Assembly: GCF_900635815.1 (NCBI RefSeq)
Contig: NZ_LR134173.1
Span: 409,501-473,500 of the forward strand
DNA from: Legionella cherrii
Lineage (GTDB): Bacteria; Pseudomonadota; Gammaproteobacteria; Legionellales; Legionellaceae
Direction: 5' to 3'
DNA length: 64,000 nt
Position numbers and translations under genes: made by a program. A model generated the notes under the pieces. It worked only from the letters and a program-made list of their open reading frames with translations. It did no database searches and had not been told where the DNA came from. Of the stretch, positions 28,769-37,681 are shown piece after piece. The stretch's first letter is position 1. Each line of letters opens with the position of its first letter.

Positions 28769-29767
28769 TTACACCTCGGCCATTAATTGATAATGACTGT
28801 GCCGTCCATCAGCAGAATAAATCAATTTTGCCCCTAAAGCCTCGGCTTCGGAGCGCTTCAGCAAGACATACCCTTTCTTGCTCTCAACCGCAACACCATG
28901 CCACGGGGTCATCCAGTTTTCATTTCCTATTAAGCGAATTCCTAATTTTTTTGAGCCACATGATTGCGGATGAATAGACAATCGAACTGCCTCAGGAAAA
29001 TGCTCGCAGATTAGGTTACTCCAAGCATTACTTCTTCTGATGACCTCATAGGCTTTAGAGCGAGACTCTTTTTGGATGGCCGAGCGACTTTTTATTCGCC
29101 CCTTATGCATGGCGTCTTCAAATAAAAAACGGGTGATCCCACTGTACATACGATTTGCTTCTTGCTCATCTGGGCTTGCTGACGATTTAGCGCCATTGCG
29201 AATCTTGAGCTTAAGTGCGTCTAAGGACTGTCCATAGCGTTTGATCAGTTCCTCACGCATTTGCACAAAATGAAGATTCTTATAAAAGTCATCCAGATTT
29301 AAAATTGACAGGTCTGAAAGGCACATTTCCTTTATTAGTCTATCCAGTTCAACTTGGTAGGCAGTCACGTTACTTTCTTTCATTCCAATCACATCACTAA
29401 AAACCCTTCCATCGGAACACAAAATAATTTTAATCCCTGGGATATAAAAGTTTTTTATTCGCTGACAGAGTGTGCCCAAAAAATTAAGCGAAAGTCGTTC
29501 AGCATAATCTGGCAGGGGACCCAGAACTTTTTCAGGATTCGGAGACTTGCCTGGAAAAGCCGGTAATATAAAGGTAACGGGTTTATTTTTTTCAACTGCG
29601 GCAATGATTTTGGGCAAATGCGGCGAAGCACACTTTTGACAATCCCTAGGGCATAAGCGAATCATATCTGGGACACGACGATAACTCATGAGTTCGGCTA
29701 ATATTCTTTGGGCAATTCCTTCAGCGCAAAGACGCTCTGTAATTAAAGTAAATGCTGTATTGTTCAT
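28769..29767 (-). CDS. pvcA: Isonitrile (isocyanide) synthase, PvcA/DIT1 family
   Basis: The 332-residue protein carries family features: LPAFPGKSPNPEKVLGPLPDYAE and ILCSDGRVFSDVIGM, followed by a C-terminal TPWHGVAVE loop. PvcA-type enzymes use ribulose-5-phosphate to convert the amino group of Tyr or Trp to an isonitrile. It is the first gene of a four-gene minus-strand operon and is transcribed away from the LysR gene. Pseudomonas pvcA makes a metal-chelating, virulence-linked product, and the insect pathogen product rhabduscin is related. The Tyr versus Trp preference cannot be read by eye. Confidence 0.9.
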   Translation of the reverse strand: MNNTAFTLITERLCAEGIAQRILAELMSYRRVPDMIRLCPRDCQKCASPHLPKIIAAVEKNKPVTFILPAFPGKSPNPEKVLGPLPDYAERLSLNFLGTLCQRIKNFYIPGIKIILCSDGRVFSDVIGMKESNVTAYQVELDRLIKEMCLSDLSILNLDDFYKNLHFVQMREELIKRYGQSLDALKLKIRNGAKSSASPDEQEANRMYSGITRFLFEDAMHKGRIKSRSAIQKESRSKAYEVIRRSNAWSNLICEHFPEAVRLSIHPQSCGSKKLGIRLIGNENWMTPWHGVAVESKKGYVLLKRSEAEALGAKLIYSADGRHSHYQLMAEV

Positions 29768-29839
29768 TTTCCTTCTCTCATCAAATGATTTTGTTGACTA
29801 AATTGCTTGGAAAATAAAATTTTTGCCAAACTGGATATT

Positions 29840-29926
29840 TGTCACTCCTGCAAAGGCAGGAATCGACACATGAATGTGGCATGGCGCCTGATTGATCGAT
29901 GTAATTCCGCTTTCGCGGGAATGACA
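29840..29926. repeat. REP/MITE-like element with inverted ends
   Basis: It begins TGTCACTCCTGCAAAGGCAG and ends with GCGGGAATGACA near 29926. The ends are near-inverted copies and each contains its own small hairpin (TTCCGCTTTCGCGGGAA type). The pattern TGTCATTCCCGCGAAAGCGG is common in repeated intergenic elements of several bacteria. It lies within the upstream segment shared with the region before 31441. Confidence 0.6.
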
Positions 29927-29940
29927 GACACTTTTTCAAC

Positions 29941-30023
29941 AAAGCCCCTCACATAGAGAGTACTGATCCTCAACAAATAATTAAAATGATTTATTTTAAT
30001 GGTTGTGATAAATTTTATTTATG
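29941..30023. promoter_or_regulatory. Divergent pvcA/LysR control region, copy A of a duplicated segment
   Basis: This region lies between pvcA (starts 29767, minus) and the LysR gene (starts 30046, plus). It matches 31599-31665 in long blocks (AAAGCCCCTCA, AACAAATAATTAAAATG, AATTTTATTTATG). An inverted repeat, ATTAAAAT (29980-29987) and ATTTTAAT (29993-30000), is a plausible LysR-type operator. The function is inference. Confidence 0.55.
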
Positions 30024-30045
30024 GCAGGTGTTCCCTAGATAATTC

Positions 30046-30894
30046 ATGTCTTTATTATTGGATGATATAAAATATTTTATCGCGGCTAGTGATACCCTCA
30101 ATGTGACCAGAGCTTCCGAAATTATCGGGATATCACAACCCGCACTTAGTTATTCCATAAAGAGACTAGAAAATAAACTGGGTGGATTGCTCTTTATAAG
30201 GCTTAAAAATGGGATTCAGCTAACGAAACTTGGGGAGGAGTTTAAGCAACGTGCTCATCGACTCGTCTATGAATGGGAGCAGGTTCAAAACATCGCTAAT
30301 CCTGAATCCGGGCTTGTCCAAGGGAATTATACCATTGCCCTTCACCCTTCGGTTGCTCTTTACGCGCTCCAGTACTTTATGCCAAAACTTCAAATTGAAT
30401 TTCCAAGGCTCGGCTTTAATTTTATTCATGGCCATTCAAGAGAGATGACCGAAAAAGTAATCAGTTGGGAAGCCGATTTTGGTATTGTTGTTAACCCCAT
30501 ACAACATCCTGATCTGGTCATCATCAAGCTGTCCACGGATGAAGTCTCAGTCTTTTATGCCAAGAATGCTCAAAATAAACTTATTTATGATAGAAAGCTT
30601 GCTCAATCTCAATACATCCTTAAAAAAATTAACAAAGAGATCATTTTTAATGGGGTAATTAATTCGACTAATCTTGAGGTCGTAGCCAAACTCACCGCTT
30701 TAGGTCTTGGATATGGTATTCTTCCTTCAAGGGTTACCCATCAATACCAACATCTTAAAAAATTAAATGATGCACCTGTATTTAATGATGAGATTTGTTT
30801 GGTCTATAGACCTGAAAAACATAATAATCCTGTAAGTAAAAAAATCATTCGGATTATTAGATCATCGATAAGCGACAATAACCTTCTAATTTAA
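30046..30894 (+). CDS. LysR-family transcriptional regulator of the isonitrile cluster
   Basis: The N-terminal winged helix-turn-helix is clear: ALSYSIKRLENKLGGLLFIR, preceded by NVTRASEIIGISQP. A periplasmic-binding-like effector domain follows (TIALHPSVALYALQYFMPKL...). The 282-residue length is usual. It is divergent from pvcA with 278 bases between the starts, a classical LysR arrangement. A LysR regulator (PtxR) controls pvc genes in Pseudomonas. The regulator probably senses a pathway product or precursor. Confidence 0.9.
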   Translation: MSLLLDDIKYFIAASDTLNVTRASEIIGISQPALSYSIKRLENKLGGLLFIRLKNGIQLTKLGEEFKQRAHRLVYEWEQVQNIANPESGLVQGNYTIALHPSVALYALQYFMPKLQIEFPRLGFNFIHGHSREMTEKVISWEADFGIVVNPIQHPDLVIIKLSTDEVSVFYAKNAQNKLIYDRKLAQSQYILKKINKEIIFNGVINSTNLEVVAKLTALGLGYGILPSRVTHQYQHLKKLNDAPVFNDEICLVYRPEKHNNPVSKKIIRIIRSSISDNNLLI

Positions 30895-30958
30895 AATTCA
30901 TCCAACTTTCTAGCTGTCTCCTATAAAAGGACATAGGTAGAGAATGGTGGTCAACACT

Positions 30959-31441
30959 CTATTTTTTGAGCTCAAAAGTGGTGACTCGAGTATCGCCTGT
31001 TGATAATTTTACTTCAACCTTATAAGTACCTGCCGGCCAGTTACCCGCAGCATCATTAAACTTAAACGCTTTAGCAATATTGCCACCGATACTGGCAACA
31101 TTTTCACCATTCTCGTGAATGTTTTTTGATGGGTTGATTAAAAATACCTGTACCTTAAGTCCAGCTTTTGCATGCATAATCTGCACCGTAACGTATATCG
31201 ATTGAGTGGGTGGGATAGTCGCTTTGCTTTGGCTCACATAACCGTCGCTATTCCCTACATCACTAATCAAAATACCTGCAATACGCGGTGCTCCAATCTC
31301 CGGTTTAGTGCCCCCCCGATCATCTTCGGCAATCGCCTGATTCATGATCAATAAAAGTACTATAGATAACAACAGGCTTATAACAGAATTTACCGCAATG
31401 CGTATGGATTTAGCACGATCCTGAACTGTATCTTTCATCAT
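30959..31441 (-). CDS. Small exported protein of unknown function, possibly LysR-coregulated
   Basis: This is a 160-residue protein with an N-terminal hydrophobic segment (IAVNSVISLLLSIVLLLIMNQAIA), probably a signal peptide or anchor. The rest (about 120 residues) resembles an Ig-like beta-sandwich: SIYVTVQIMHAKAGLKVQVFLIN and WPAGTYKVEVKLSTGD. No enzyme motif is visible. It is convergent with the LysR gene. The region 63 bases before its start is a diverged copy of the pvcA upstream region, so it may belong to the same regulon. What it does with the isonitrile product is unknown. Confidence 0.65.
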   Translation of the reverse strand: MMKDTVQDRAKSIRIAVNSVISLLLSIVLLLIMNQAIAEDDRGGTKPEIGAPRIAGILISDVGNSDGYVSQSKATIPPTQSIYVTVQIMHAKAGLKVQVFLINPSKNIHENGENVASIGGNIAKAFKFNDAAGNWPAGTYKVEVKLSTGDTRVTTFELKK

Positions 31442-32104
31442 GACTCTTCCTGAGTAGTACTTTAAACTAGCATAGTCCGTCGTTGCTCATTTAGCCAATA
31501 TTGGTCATTGCTGCGGGGCACGAATTGACTCACGCATGGGGCATAGTGCCCATCGGGTGGATACCCACATTCGCGCGAATAACCTACAAGGATTCTGTAA
31601 AGCCCCTCAAATGGAGAGTAACGACCTGCAACAAATAATTAAAATGCGATCAATTTTATTTATGATTAATGTTCAATTGATGATTCATCTCTGCGCCCAT
31701 TAAATATGTTTTGGTCACATTTCGAATGATAAATGCTGGAGTTTTTGGCATTACAAAATCCATTTAATTTGCTTTGTAATCCTTATTGATTGAATGCATT
31801 ATGAATGTGCATTCAACGACCATAAAACAATCTTTGAAAAACTAAGAATGAAGCTTTGCTTAGGTATGCTCATTAAACTTGGTTTAGATCAAAACTGATT
31901 TTTAAGCCCTATACTTTATTTAAGTGGTTCAAAAAATAATGCAATTTCAGCAGTACTCATTAGTGGTTTATTGAGTTTATTAAAACTTACTCTATTATAA
32001 AAATAACAGCTTATTTAGATTTTCTTTTATGCACTGACGTTCTGGAGCTTGTCTAAAGAATTTAGAGCTTATTCAGAATGCCCCATCAAAATTGGAGAAT
32101 AAGC
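31442..32104. other. Long intergenic region with copy B of the pvcA upstream segment
   Basis: The region between divergent genes is strongly AT-rich after 31680. Its left part (about 31504-31665) is a diverged copy of 29840-30023. No gene is visible in the remainder. TTTAGATCAAAACTGA near 31882 is unremarkable. Confidence 0.5.
31599..31665. promoter_or_regulatory. Copy B of the duplicated control segment
   Basis: It matches copy A (29941-30023) with an internal gap of ~20 bases. The inverted repeat is kept as ATTAAAAT (31638-31645) and ATTTTATT (31653-31660), with a 7-base spacer instead of 5. It lies upstream of the minus-strand gene starting at 31441 in the same orientation and at nearly the same distance as copy A to pvcA. 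Confidence 0.55.
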
Positions 32105-33400
32105 ATGGATGCACCTAAATTTTGTACGCATTGCGGAAATAACCTCATATCCGATGCTCAGTTCTGTAGTCATTGCGGGGCAAAAATTGAAACAGACTCC
32201 TTTGCCCAGATCCAAAAAACATATCCCCCCCAAGGAAATGATCAAAAATCCCCCACTGTTGTTCTTATCTTCGGATTATTTTTAGGGGTTTTAGGGATTC
32301 ACCGAATTTATGTAGGGAAAATAGGTACCGGTTTATTAATGCTTCTTACCGGAGGGGGATTTGGTATTTGGTATTTAGTCGATTTAATCCTATTAGTGAC
32401 GAACAAGTTTGAAGATAAAAACGGCAACTTGATTCAACTGACCCAAAATCCATCCCCATTTAAAAAAGTAATGTTGGTGATTGGAGCCGTTTTTGCCTGG
32501 TTGTTACTCTATGTGGGAACGATATTTATGATCATATTCTTCCTGATAAGCGGCTTGACTTACCCCATTAATCAACAACTCAGTGCATTAAAATCTGGAG
32601 ACCTTGAAAAAGCATACTCCTATACTTCAAAAGATTTCCAGAAAGCGACTTCTCTTGCTGATTTTAAAAAATTTATAAATCAGTATCCTTCATTAAAAAA
32701 TAATGCGAGTGCTTTTTTTAACGAGCGAATCATTAAAAATAATATAGGCATTGTGAAAGGAACCCTGACTGCAAAAGATGGTGCAAAAACACCGATTGAA
32801 TATCGCTTAATATGGGAAGATGGAACATGGAAGATTTTAAATATTAAGCTAAGTTCTACGGGAGCAGGAATAAATGTAGCTCTTAACTCCTTCGCTTTAT
32901 TAAACAATCGGACACCGCAGGAATCTGCATGGATTAATTTTGAGAATAAAGGGAATAAATACGCTCTTAAATATCCTAGTACCTGGGAATATATTAAAGC
33001 AGGGAAAGGAACAGTCGTCTTTAGAGGTAAAAAGGATACTGATTCTTATCATACAACGATTACTATCCAAACTCTTTTGACCAAAAAAAATAAAGGGAAA
33101 TACTCAACCGTTCAAGAACTCAAAGATGATTTAAAATCACAAATTTTTGCGAATACCACCGAGCCTAAATTATTAGCTCAAGGAGAGATGGAGCTGCCTC
33201 AAAATCCCAAGAGATTTCATGGAGAATATTTAATATTCACTTATAAATATAAAAATAAAGAATACAAGCAAATGTATGTGATCATTTTAAGGGACGATGA
33301 ATTAGCTTTTTATACTTGGAGCTATGCATCCTTGATAAAACAATATGATGCAGATCTTCCTGTTGCTAAGGGCATGTATGAATCATGGACTATTTACTAA
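32105..33400 (+). CDS. Zinc-ribbon and TM2-domain membrane protein
   Basis: The start at ATG 32105 has GGAG 7 bases upstream; the frame extends to 32078. The N-terminus is a double zinc ribbon (FCTHCGNNL, FCSHCGAKI). A TM2 domain follows (ILIFGLFLGVLGIHRIYVGKIGTGLLMLL, then GIWYLVDLILLV), with a further membrane segment. The extracytoplasmic C-terminal part has a helix-rich section and a PsbP-like stretch (YALKYPSTWEYIKAGKG). TM2 proteins with zinc ribbons are widespread but poorly understood; no catalytic role is evident. It is ~105 bases upstream of the SagB-type gene. Confidence 0.75.
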   Translation: MDAPKFCTHCGNNLISDAQFCSHCGAKIETDSFAQIQKTYPPQGNDQKSPTVVLIFGLFLGVLGIHRIYVGKIGTGLLMLLTGGGFGIWYLVDLILLVTNKFEDKNGNLIQLTQNPSPFKKVMLVIGAVFAWLLLYVGTIFMIIFFLISGLTYPINQQLSALKSGDLEKAYSYTSKDFQKATSLADFKKFINQYPSLKNNASAFFNERIIKNNIGIVKGTLTAKDGAKTPIEYRLIWEDGTWKILNIKLSSTGAGINVALNSFALLNNRTPQESAWINFENKGNKYALKYPSTWEYIKAGKGTVVFRGKKDTDSYHTTITIQTLLTKKNKGKYSTVQELKDDLKSQIFANTTEPKLLAQGEMELPQNPKRFHGEYLIFTYKYKNKEYKQMYVIILRDDELAFYTWSYASLIKQYDADLPVAKGMYESWTIY

Positions 33401-33505
33401 ATCACAGTCTATATGTTTTACCATGCATTTGATTGAGTTAACTGAAGAATATATCTCATAATCAATCTATTGAATTTTATGAGGACTAATATCAGGAGAT
33501 GGCCA

Positions 33506-34219
33506 ATGGAATTTTTGCGGCGCAAAAGAATGTTTCTCTTGATCATCGCAGTCCTGATTTGTCTTTACTTAATTCTAATGCCAAAAAAATTATCAAAAGA
33601 GCCTAAAATAAACCCTCAATCAAAACCTCCAATTGGTATAAAATTACCTAAACCCACATACACAAGTCATATCTCAATTGAAGAAGCATTGAAAAAACGT
33701 CGTTCGGTAAGACAGTATAAAAATGAAGCGATAACACTACAGCAAGTTGCACAATTGCTCTGGGCTTCGCAAGGGATGACCTCAAATAATGGCTTTCGTA
33801 CAGCTCCTTCAGCAGGAGCTCTCTATCCATTGGAAGTTTATTTAGTGAGTGGAAATATAGAAAAATTACCACCAGGTATCTACCACTACATACCGACAAA
33901 GCATTTATTGCAAAAATTAAAAGAAGATGATGTACGGAATCAACTTGCTAAAGCAGCTTGGGGACAAAAAGCTATCCAATTAGGGGCTGTTGATATTGTT
34001 ATAACAGCTGAATTTTCTCGAACAATAGATAAATATGGTGATAAAGGAACATCCTTTGTTTTTATGGAAGCAGGCCATGCAGCACAAAATATTTATTTGC
34101 AATCTGTATCATTAAATCTTGGCACTGTATCCATAGGAGCATTTGATGGAATTCAAGTTAAAGCAATCTTGGGTATCCAAGAAGAACCTTTGTATATTCT
34201 ACCTATAGGGAAAATTTAA
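33506..34219 (+). CDS. SagB/ThcOx-type nitroreductase-like protein
   Basis: The start at ATG 33506 has AGGAG 7 bases upstream. Residues about 10-28 form a membrane anchor (MFLLIIAVLICLYLILMP). The rest is the SagB-type nitroreductase fold: IEEALKKRRSVRQYKNEAI, TAPSAGALYPLEVYLVSG, and EAGHAAQNIYLQSVSLNLGT. These are FMN-dependent oxidoreductases. Some SagB proteins oxidise thiazolines in peptide natural products, but no cyclodehydratase gene is nearby, so a stand-alone redox role is more likely. The N-terminal anchor makes it an envelope protein. Confidence 0.85.
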   Translation: MEFLRRKRMFLLIIAVLICLYLILMPKKLSKEPKINPQSKPPIGIKLPKPTYTSHISIEEALKKRRSVRQYKNEAITLQQVAQLLWASQGMTSNNGFRTAPSAGALYPLEVYLVSGNIEKLPPGIYHYIPTKHLLQKLKEDDVRNQLAKAAWGQKAIQLGAVDIVITAEFSRTIDKYGDKGTSFVFMEAGHAAQNIYLQSVSLNLGTVSIGAFDGIQVKAILGIQEEPLYILPIGKI

Positions 34220-34247
34220 AAGGCAAGGCTACGTTGACTATACTCTC

Positions 34248-35210
34248 CTAGGGAGTATAGGAATTCCGTTCTAAATTTAGCTCCTTAATCATCAAGGCAA
34301 ACTCAGACACACTGTGTGGCTCTGCCCAAAAATGCAAGCGATTTCTTTTCATTGCGCAAACATCACCTATATCACCAACATATTGGTTTATATCAGTATA
34401 TTGCGGGTCTTCTTTTTTAAGCCTATTTTCAATAGCAACCAATAAGTTGATTTTCCATTCACTGTTCCTGATGGTTTGGCGACCATTTTGTTGGGTTGCT
34501 ATATTGTTTTTAAGCGTATTGATGATCATTAATAATTTCTCGTTATTATTGACCTTCTCGGGTTTGTTTTGATGCACTTCCACTGGCAACTGGAGTTCTC
34601 GAGCGTTTATTTCTTCATTCTCTTGAACTGGAGCAGAAGGCTCACTAGGCATCATTGCTGGATGAAGGTGTTCAAGGCAAACAGCTTCTGAATACATCGC
34701 TACAATTTGATCAATTTTATCGATACACACTCTTCCTGGAACATGATTATCGATAGGCATCATTGAGGGCTGGAAACTCCCAGAGCAAATTGTATTGCCA
34801 AAGCAATAGTTAATAATCCCTTCGATCAAATCGATTTTGCTGACATTAAAATACTGACCAAAAAAATTTTGGCCATGAGATGCATCTGTGAGGGGAACTA
34901 AAATATTCCACTCCAAGTAATACAAAGGTTCTCTTTCAACTACCCATAATTCTTGTTCCATTTGACTGAGACACTCTTCAATTTCACTCACCTCAAAACT
35001 AAGTTTAAGGGCGCCTTCTTTTTTGATTTCAAAAGGTTGTCCAGTGTTTTTAATCTGTTGAATAAAAGCATGCACTCGTTCAATAATAATTTTCCTGGCC
35101 GTTTCTACCTGGTTTTTGTCAAAATTTAAAAGGCTGCTATGCAACGATTTGGTTGTTTGTGATTCACTAAATTGACTGGCGTTGGGTTCAATGACTAATT
35201 TGGTTTCCAT
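34248..35210 (-). CDS. Hypothetical protein, 320 aa, possible effector
   Basis: There is no signal peptide or membrane segment. The N-terminal half is helical with Glu/Lys (FDKNQVETARKIIIERVHAFIQQIK). The middle has HPAMMPSEPSAP, and an echo of it (FQPSMMPIDNH) lies about 50 residues earlier, so a small duplication is possible. The C-terminus is hydrophilic. I do not recognise the family. It is convergent with the SagB gene. Confidence 0.6.
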   Translation of the reverse strand: METKLVIEPNASQFSESQTTKSLHSSLLNFDKNQVETARKIIIERVHAFIQQIKNTGQPFEIKKEGALKLSFEVSEIEECLSQMEQELWVVEREPLYYLEWNILVPLTDASHGQNFFGQYFNVSKIDLIEGIINYCFGNTICSGSFQPSMMPIDNHVPGRVCIDKIDQIVAMYSEAVCLEHLHPAMMPSEPSAPVQENEEINARELQLPVEVHQNKPEKVNNNEKLLMIINTLKNNIATQQNGRQTIRNSEWKINLLVAIENRLKKEDPQYTDINQYVGDIGDVCAMKRNRLHFWAEPHSVSEFALMIKELNLERNSYTP

Positions 35211-35518
35211 AATATAGCAAAGGAAAGAAATGATAGCGGCATCTTATAGGAAATTAGCAAAGTGCTCTATATTTTTATTATGTGTATAAATAACCGAGCA
35301 AATAAAATCCACCTATAGAGAACAAAGTATAGGGTCATGAAACAGCATTGAATTTTGGATTTCACCATCAGTAAAAATAGAACGCCCCCCATTAGCTCAT
35401 CGATTTTTCCTTATTATCCTTAACAAGAACATCATGGCTATTTTTCAATCAGATGAAATTATTAATGAACAGGTGCTATTATTTAAATAATAGTCTGTAA
35501 CTTAAATACAAAATACCA
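35211..35518. other. AT-rich intergenic region before the hydrolase-like effector
   Basis: This region separates divergent genes and contains the perfect palindrome at 35476-35493. The rest has no gene. The plus-strand ATG at 35519 has no clear ribosome-binding site. Confidence 0.4.
35476..35493. promoter_or_regulatory. Perfect 18-bp palindrome upstream of the hydrolase-like effector
   Basis: The sequence CTATTATTTAAATAATAG reads identically on both strands. It ends 26 bases before ATG 35519, which places it in the untranslated or promoter region. It could be an operator or a small hairpin. The protein binding it is unknown. Confidence 0.45.
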
Positions 35519-37681
35519 ATGAAAGACACTGTAAGTTTTTTCTTCTTAGGCACCGACTGTCATCGTAGTAAATATGAAGATGTACTGACTGCTTTTCATC
35601 AGGCAGCTGCTTCGGGAGCAGAACAGGCTGGATCCAAGGTTGCAACCCACCTGTTTGATGGCGTAGGTTCACAGCCGGATGCAACGTGTACCAATCATCC
35701 AACTCCTGGGCGATACATTTATGATCCCGTTAAAAAAACAAAAGTGAAAGCCACAGATGAAAAACTTGCGGGTATAAAAGACATTATGAAGTTGGTCACC
35801 GGCCGCTTACTGGGTGATGGAATGGATGATTTATTGTTTGAAGCAACTTTGTTTCTACAACAACTTATCCTTGAAAATGGTGGGGAAATGCCTAAAACCG
35901 TCAATTTGCATGGTTATAGCCGCGGCGCTGATGCCTGTGTGAGGTTAGCTAATTTACTGGATAATTTGTACCCTGATGTCAAGGTAAATTTATTTTTGGT
36001 TGACCATGTACCGGGTGCTGGGCGGGCAGATGATCCCAATTCCTATATTATTCCTAAAAACGTACAAAGACTCGAGACAGCAGTAATGTTGCATGAATAC
36101 AAACCTGGTTTTGATCCTCAAGATAGAAGCAGGTATGTTTTTGCAAGCCCCCATACGACAAAAGTTGCTATAAAAGTGTATCCTGGTTGGCATGGTAAGG
36201 CGATGCTGTTAACTCCTGAGAAAAAAACGAATCATGTGCCAAAATTATTACATGATGATTTGTATCGCTTTTGTCAGGAAACAGGTAGTTTGGCTGAAAA
36301 CGCCCCCCGCCCACCTTATAAGAAAGTCATGAATAATCAATGGACAAAATTTAAAGATAAGCCAGCTAAGCCATTACTCCCGCAGAAACGTTTTGAATAT
36401 TACAATGAGATGCGAGATTGCTGGTGGCTCTACTCAAAAGGCACTGCCCTCCACGTTCGACAAGTTCTAAGTAACCATAAGCATTATAGTCAGGATCATC
36501 GTTTATTTGTGAATCAGGAACATGGAGAATTGTTTCAGAGATTGTATCCTAAGCTCTATCAATGGTTCTATGAAGGAAAGAGTATTGATGAAATAGAAGT
36601 ACGTATGGAATTAAACCGATTGAGTGAGGAACACGATGAGTTTTACCAAAAATTTTGCAAAATTAATCATATTGAAGAGCCTGGCCCTTTACCTCAACCA
36701 AGAAAAGTAACCGTCTATTTTCGTCGTCCTTTGGGTGCGACTTTAGTCGATGATGAACGTTCTTTTCTTGAGCAAGCAATAATTTCAGTCACTAATTATG
36801 AAAAACATCTCAAGGAAACTAATTCAGCACCCATCAAATTTGCCCTAGACCGTCTACAGAAATGTTTGGATAAAACTGCCAATATGGATGACAAACGTGC
36901 AACGCCGATTTTAAAAAATGAACTAAGAAAGGCTGTTCATTTTTTAAAAAAAAACGATCAGCAAGAATCTTATTTATATCGTCAGTTAAGTAAAGTCTGT
37001 CACTCATTTCAATATATTGATGAGGTCAGTGATTTGCTTGCAGCTCATTTAGACAATAATCTTACACTTCATCCGGAACAACAAGAGTATATTACAAAGC
37101 TCAAATCAGAACTGAATGCAATCAAAGATGATCCTTACTTAAGTTATATGGAAAAAATGAAAGCAGCTAAATCTAAAGTCAGTAGCTTGTCATTACACCT
37201 GCAATCTTCTGATGATAAAGAGTTCTTGTATAATTTAGATGCATATACCCTGCCCGAACTTTTAAAATCGTTAAATCAGTTAAATGCTCCAGGCTTTTCT
37301 GAAAAAAGTGTAGCGAGCGATATTGCAAAGAAATTTGAAGCGTACTCTTTGCGCATCAAGTTTTGGGATGCTGTTCATAAGCTCTTATCTAATGTAATTA
37401 CTCTTCCTCCATTTTTTTCAGCCAAAAAATCAGAATTAGCCCACCACATTTATTTGAAATTAAATGAACTCGATGAGGCTGGTCACGGCAATGATTTAGG
37501 GCAAATTTCAACAATACTTACCCAAGGACAACAGGAGTTACACGAAAACTACAGGGAAGAAGGAAAACTTTTTTTACGTGAGTTCGACAAAATTATGATT
37601 CAAGCACATGGCCAACTTAATCTGGAAATAAATGCTTTTCCTTTTACAGATGTTAACCCTCAAATCCCTCAAAATGCATAG
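35519..37681 (+). CDS. Effector-like protein with alpha/beta-hydrolase (GYSRGA) motif
   Basis: The protein has 720 residues. The N-terminal ~250 residues look like a DUF2235/Tle1-type lipase: FFFLGTDCHR near the start and HGYSRGADA (Ser134) as nucleophile elbow. LFLVDHVPG (Asp162) and PGWHGKAM (His225) may complete a catalytic triad. The remaining ~470 residues are charged and helical with coiled-coil tendency. The lipase-like motif next to long helical sequence, the lack of signal peptide and neighbouring effector-like genes suggest a Dot/Icm effector acting on host lipids. Activity and translocation are inferred. Confidence 0.7.
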   Translation: MKDTVSFFFLGTDCHRSKYEDVLTAFHQAAASGAEQAGSKVATHLFDGVGSQPDATCTNHPTPGRYIYDPVKKTKVKATDEKLAGIKDIMKLVTGRLLGDGMDDLLFEATLFLQQLILENGGEMPKTVNLHGYSRGADACVRLANLLDNLYPDVKVNLFLVDHVPGAGRADDPNSYIIPKNVQRLETAVMLHEYKPGFDPQDRSRYVFASPHTTKVAIKVYPGWHGKAMLLTPEKKTNHVPKLLHDDLYRFCQETGSLAENAPRPPYKKVMNNQWTKFKDKPAKPLLPQKRFEYYNEMRDCWWLYSKGTALHVRQVLSNHKHYSQDHRLFVNQEHGELFQRLYPKLYQWFYEGKSIDEIEVRMELNRLSEEHDEFYQKFCKINHIEEPGPLPQPRKVTVYFRRPLGATLVDDERSFLEQAIISVTNYEKHLKETNSAPIKFALDRLQKCLDKTANMDDKRATPILKNELRKAVHFLKKNDQQESYLYRQLSKVCHSFQYIDEVSDLLAAHLDNNLTLHPEQQEYITKLKSELNAIKDDPYLSYMEKMKAAKSKVSSLSLHLQSSDDKEFLYNLDAYTLPELLKSLNQLNAPGFSEKSVASDIAKKFEAYSLRIKFWDAVHKLLSNVITLPPFFSAKKSELAHHIYLKLNELDEAGHGNDLGQISTILTQGQQELHENYREEGKLFLREFDKIMIQAHGQLNLEINAFPFTDVNPQIPQNA

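Noticed and set aside
33506..34219. SagB gene as part of a thiazole/oxazole peptide cluster
   Set aside because: No YcaO or cyclodehydratase partner and no precursor peptide gene is visible nearby.
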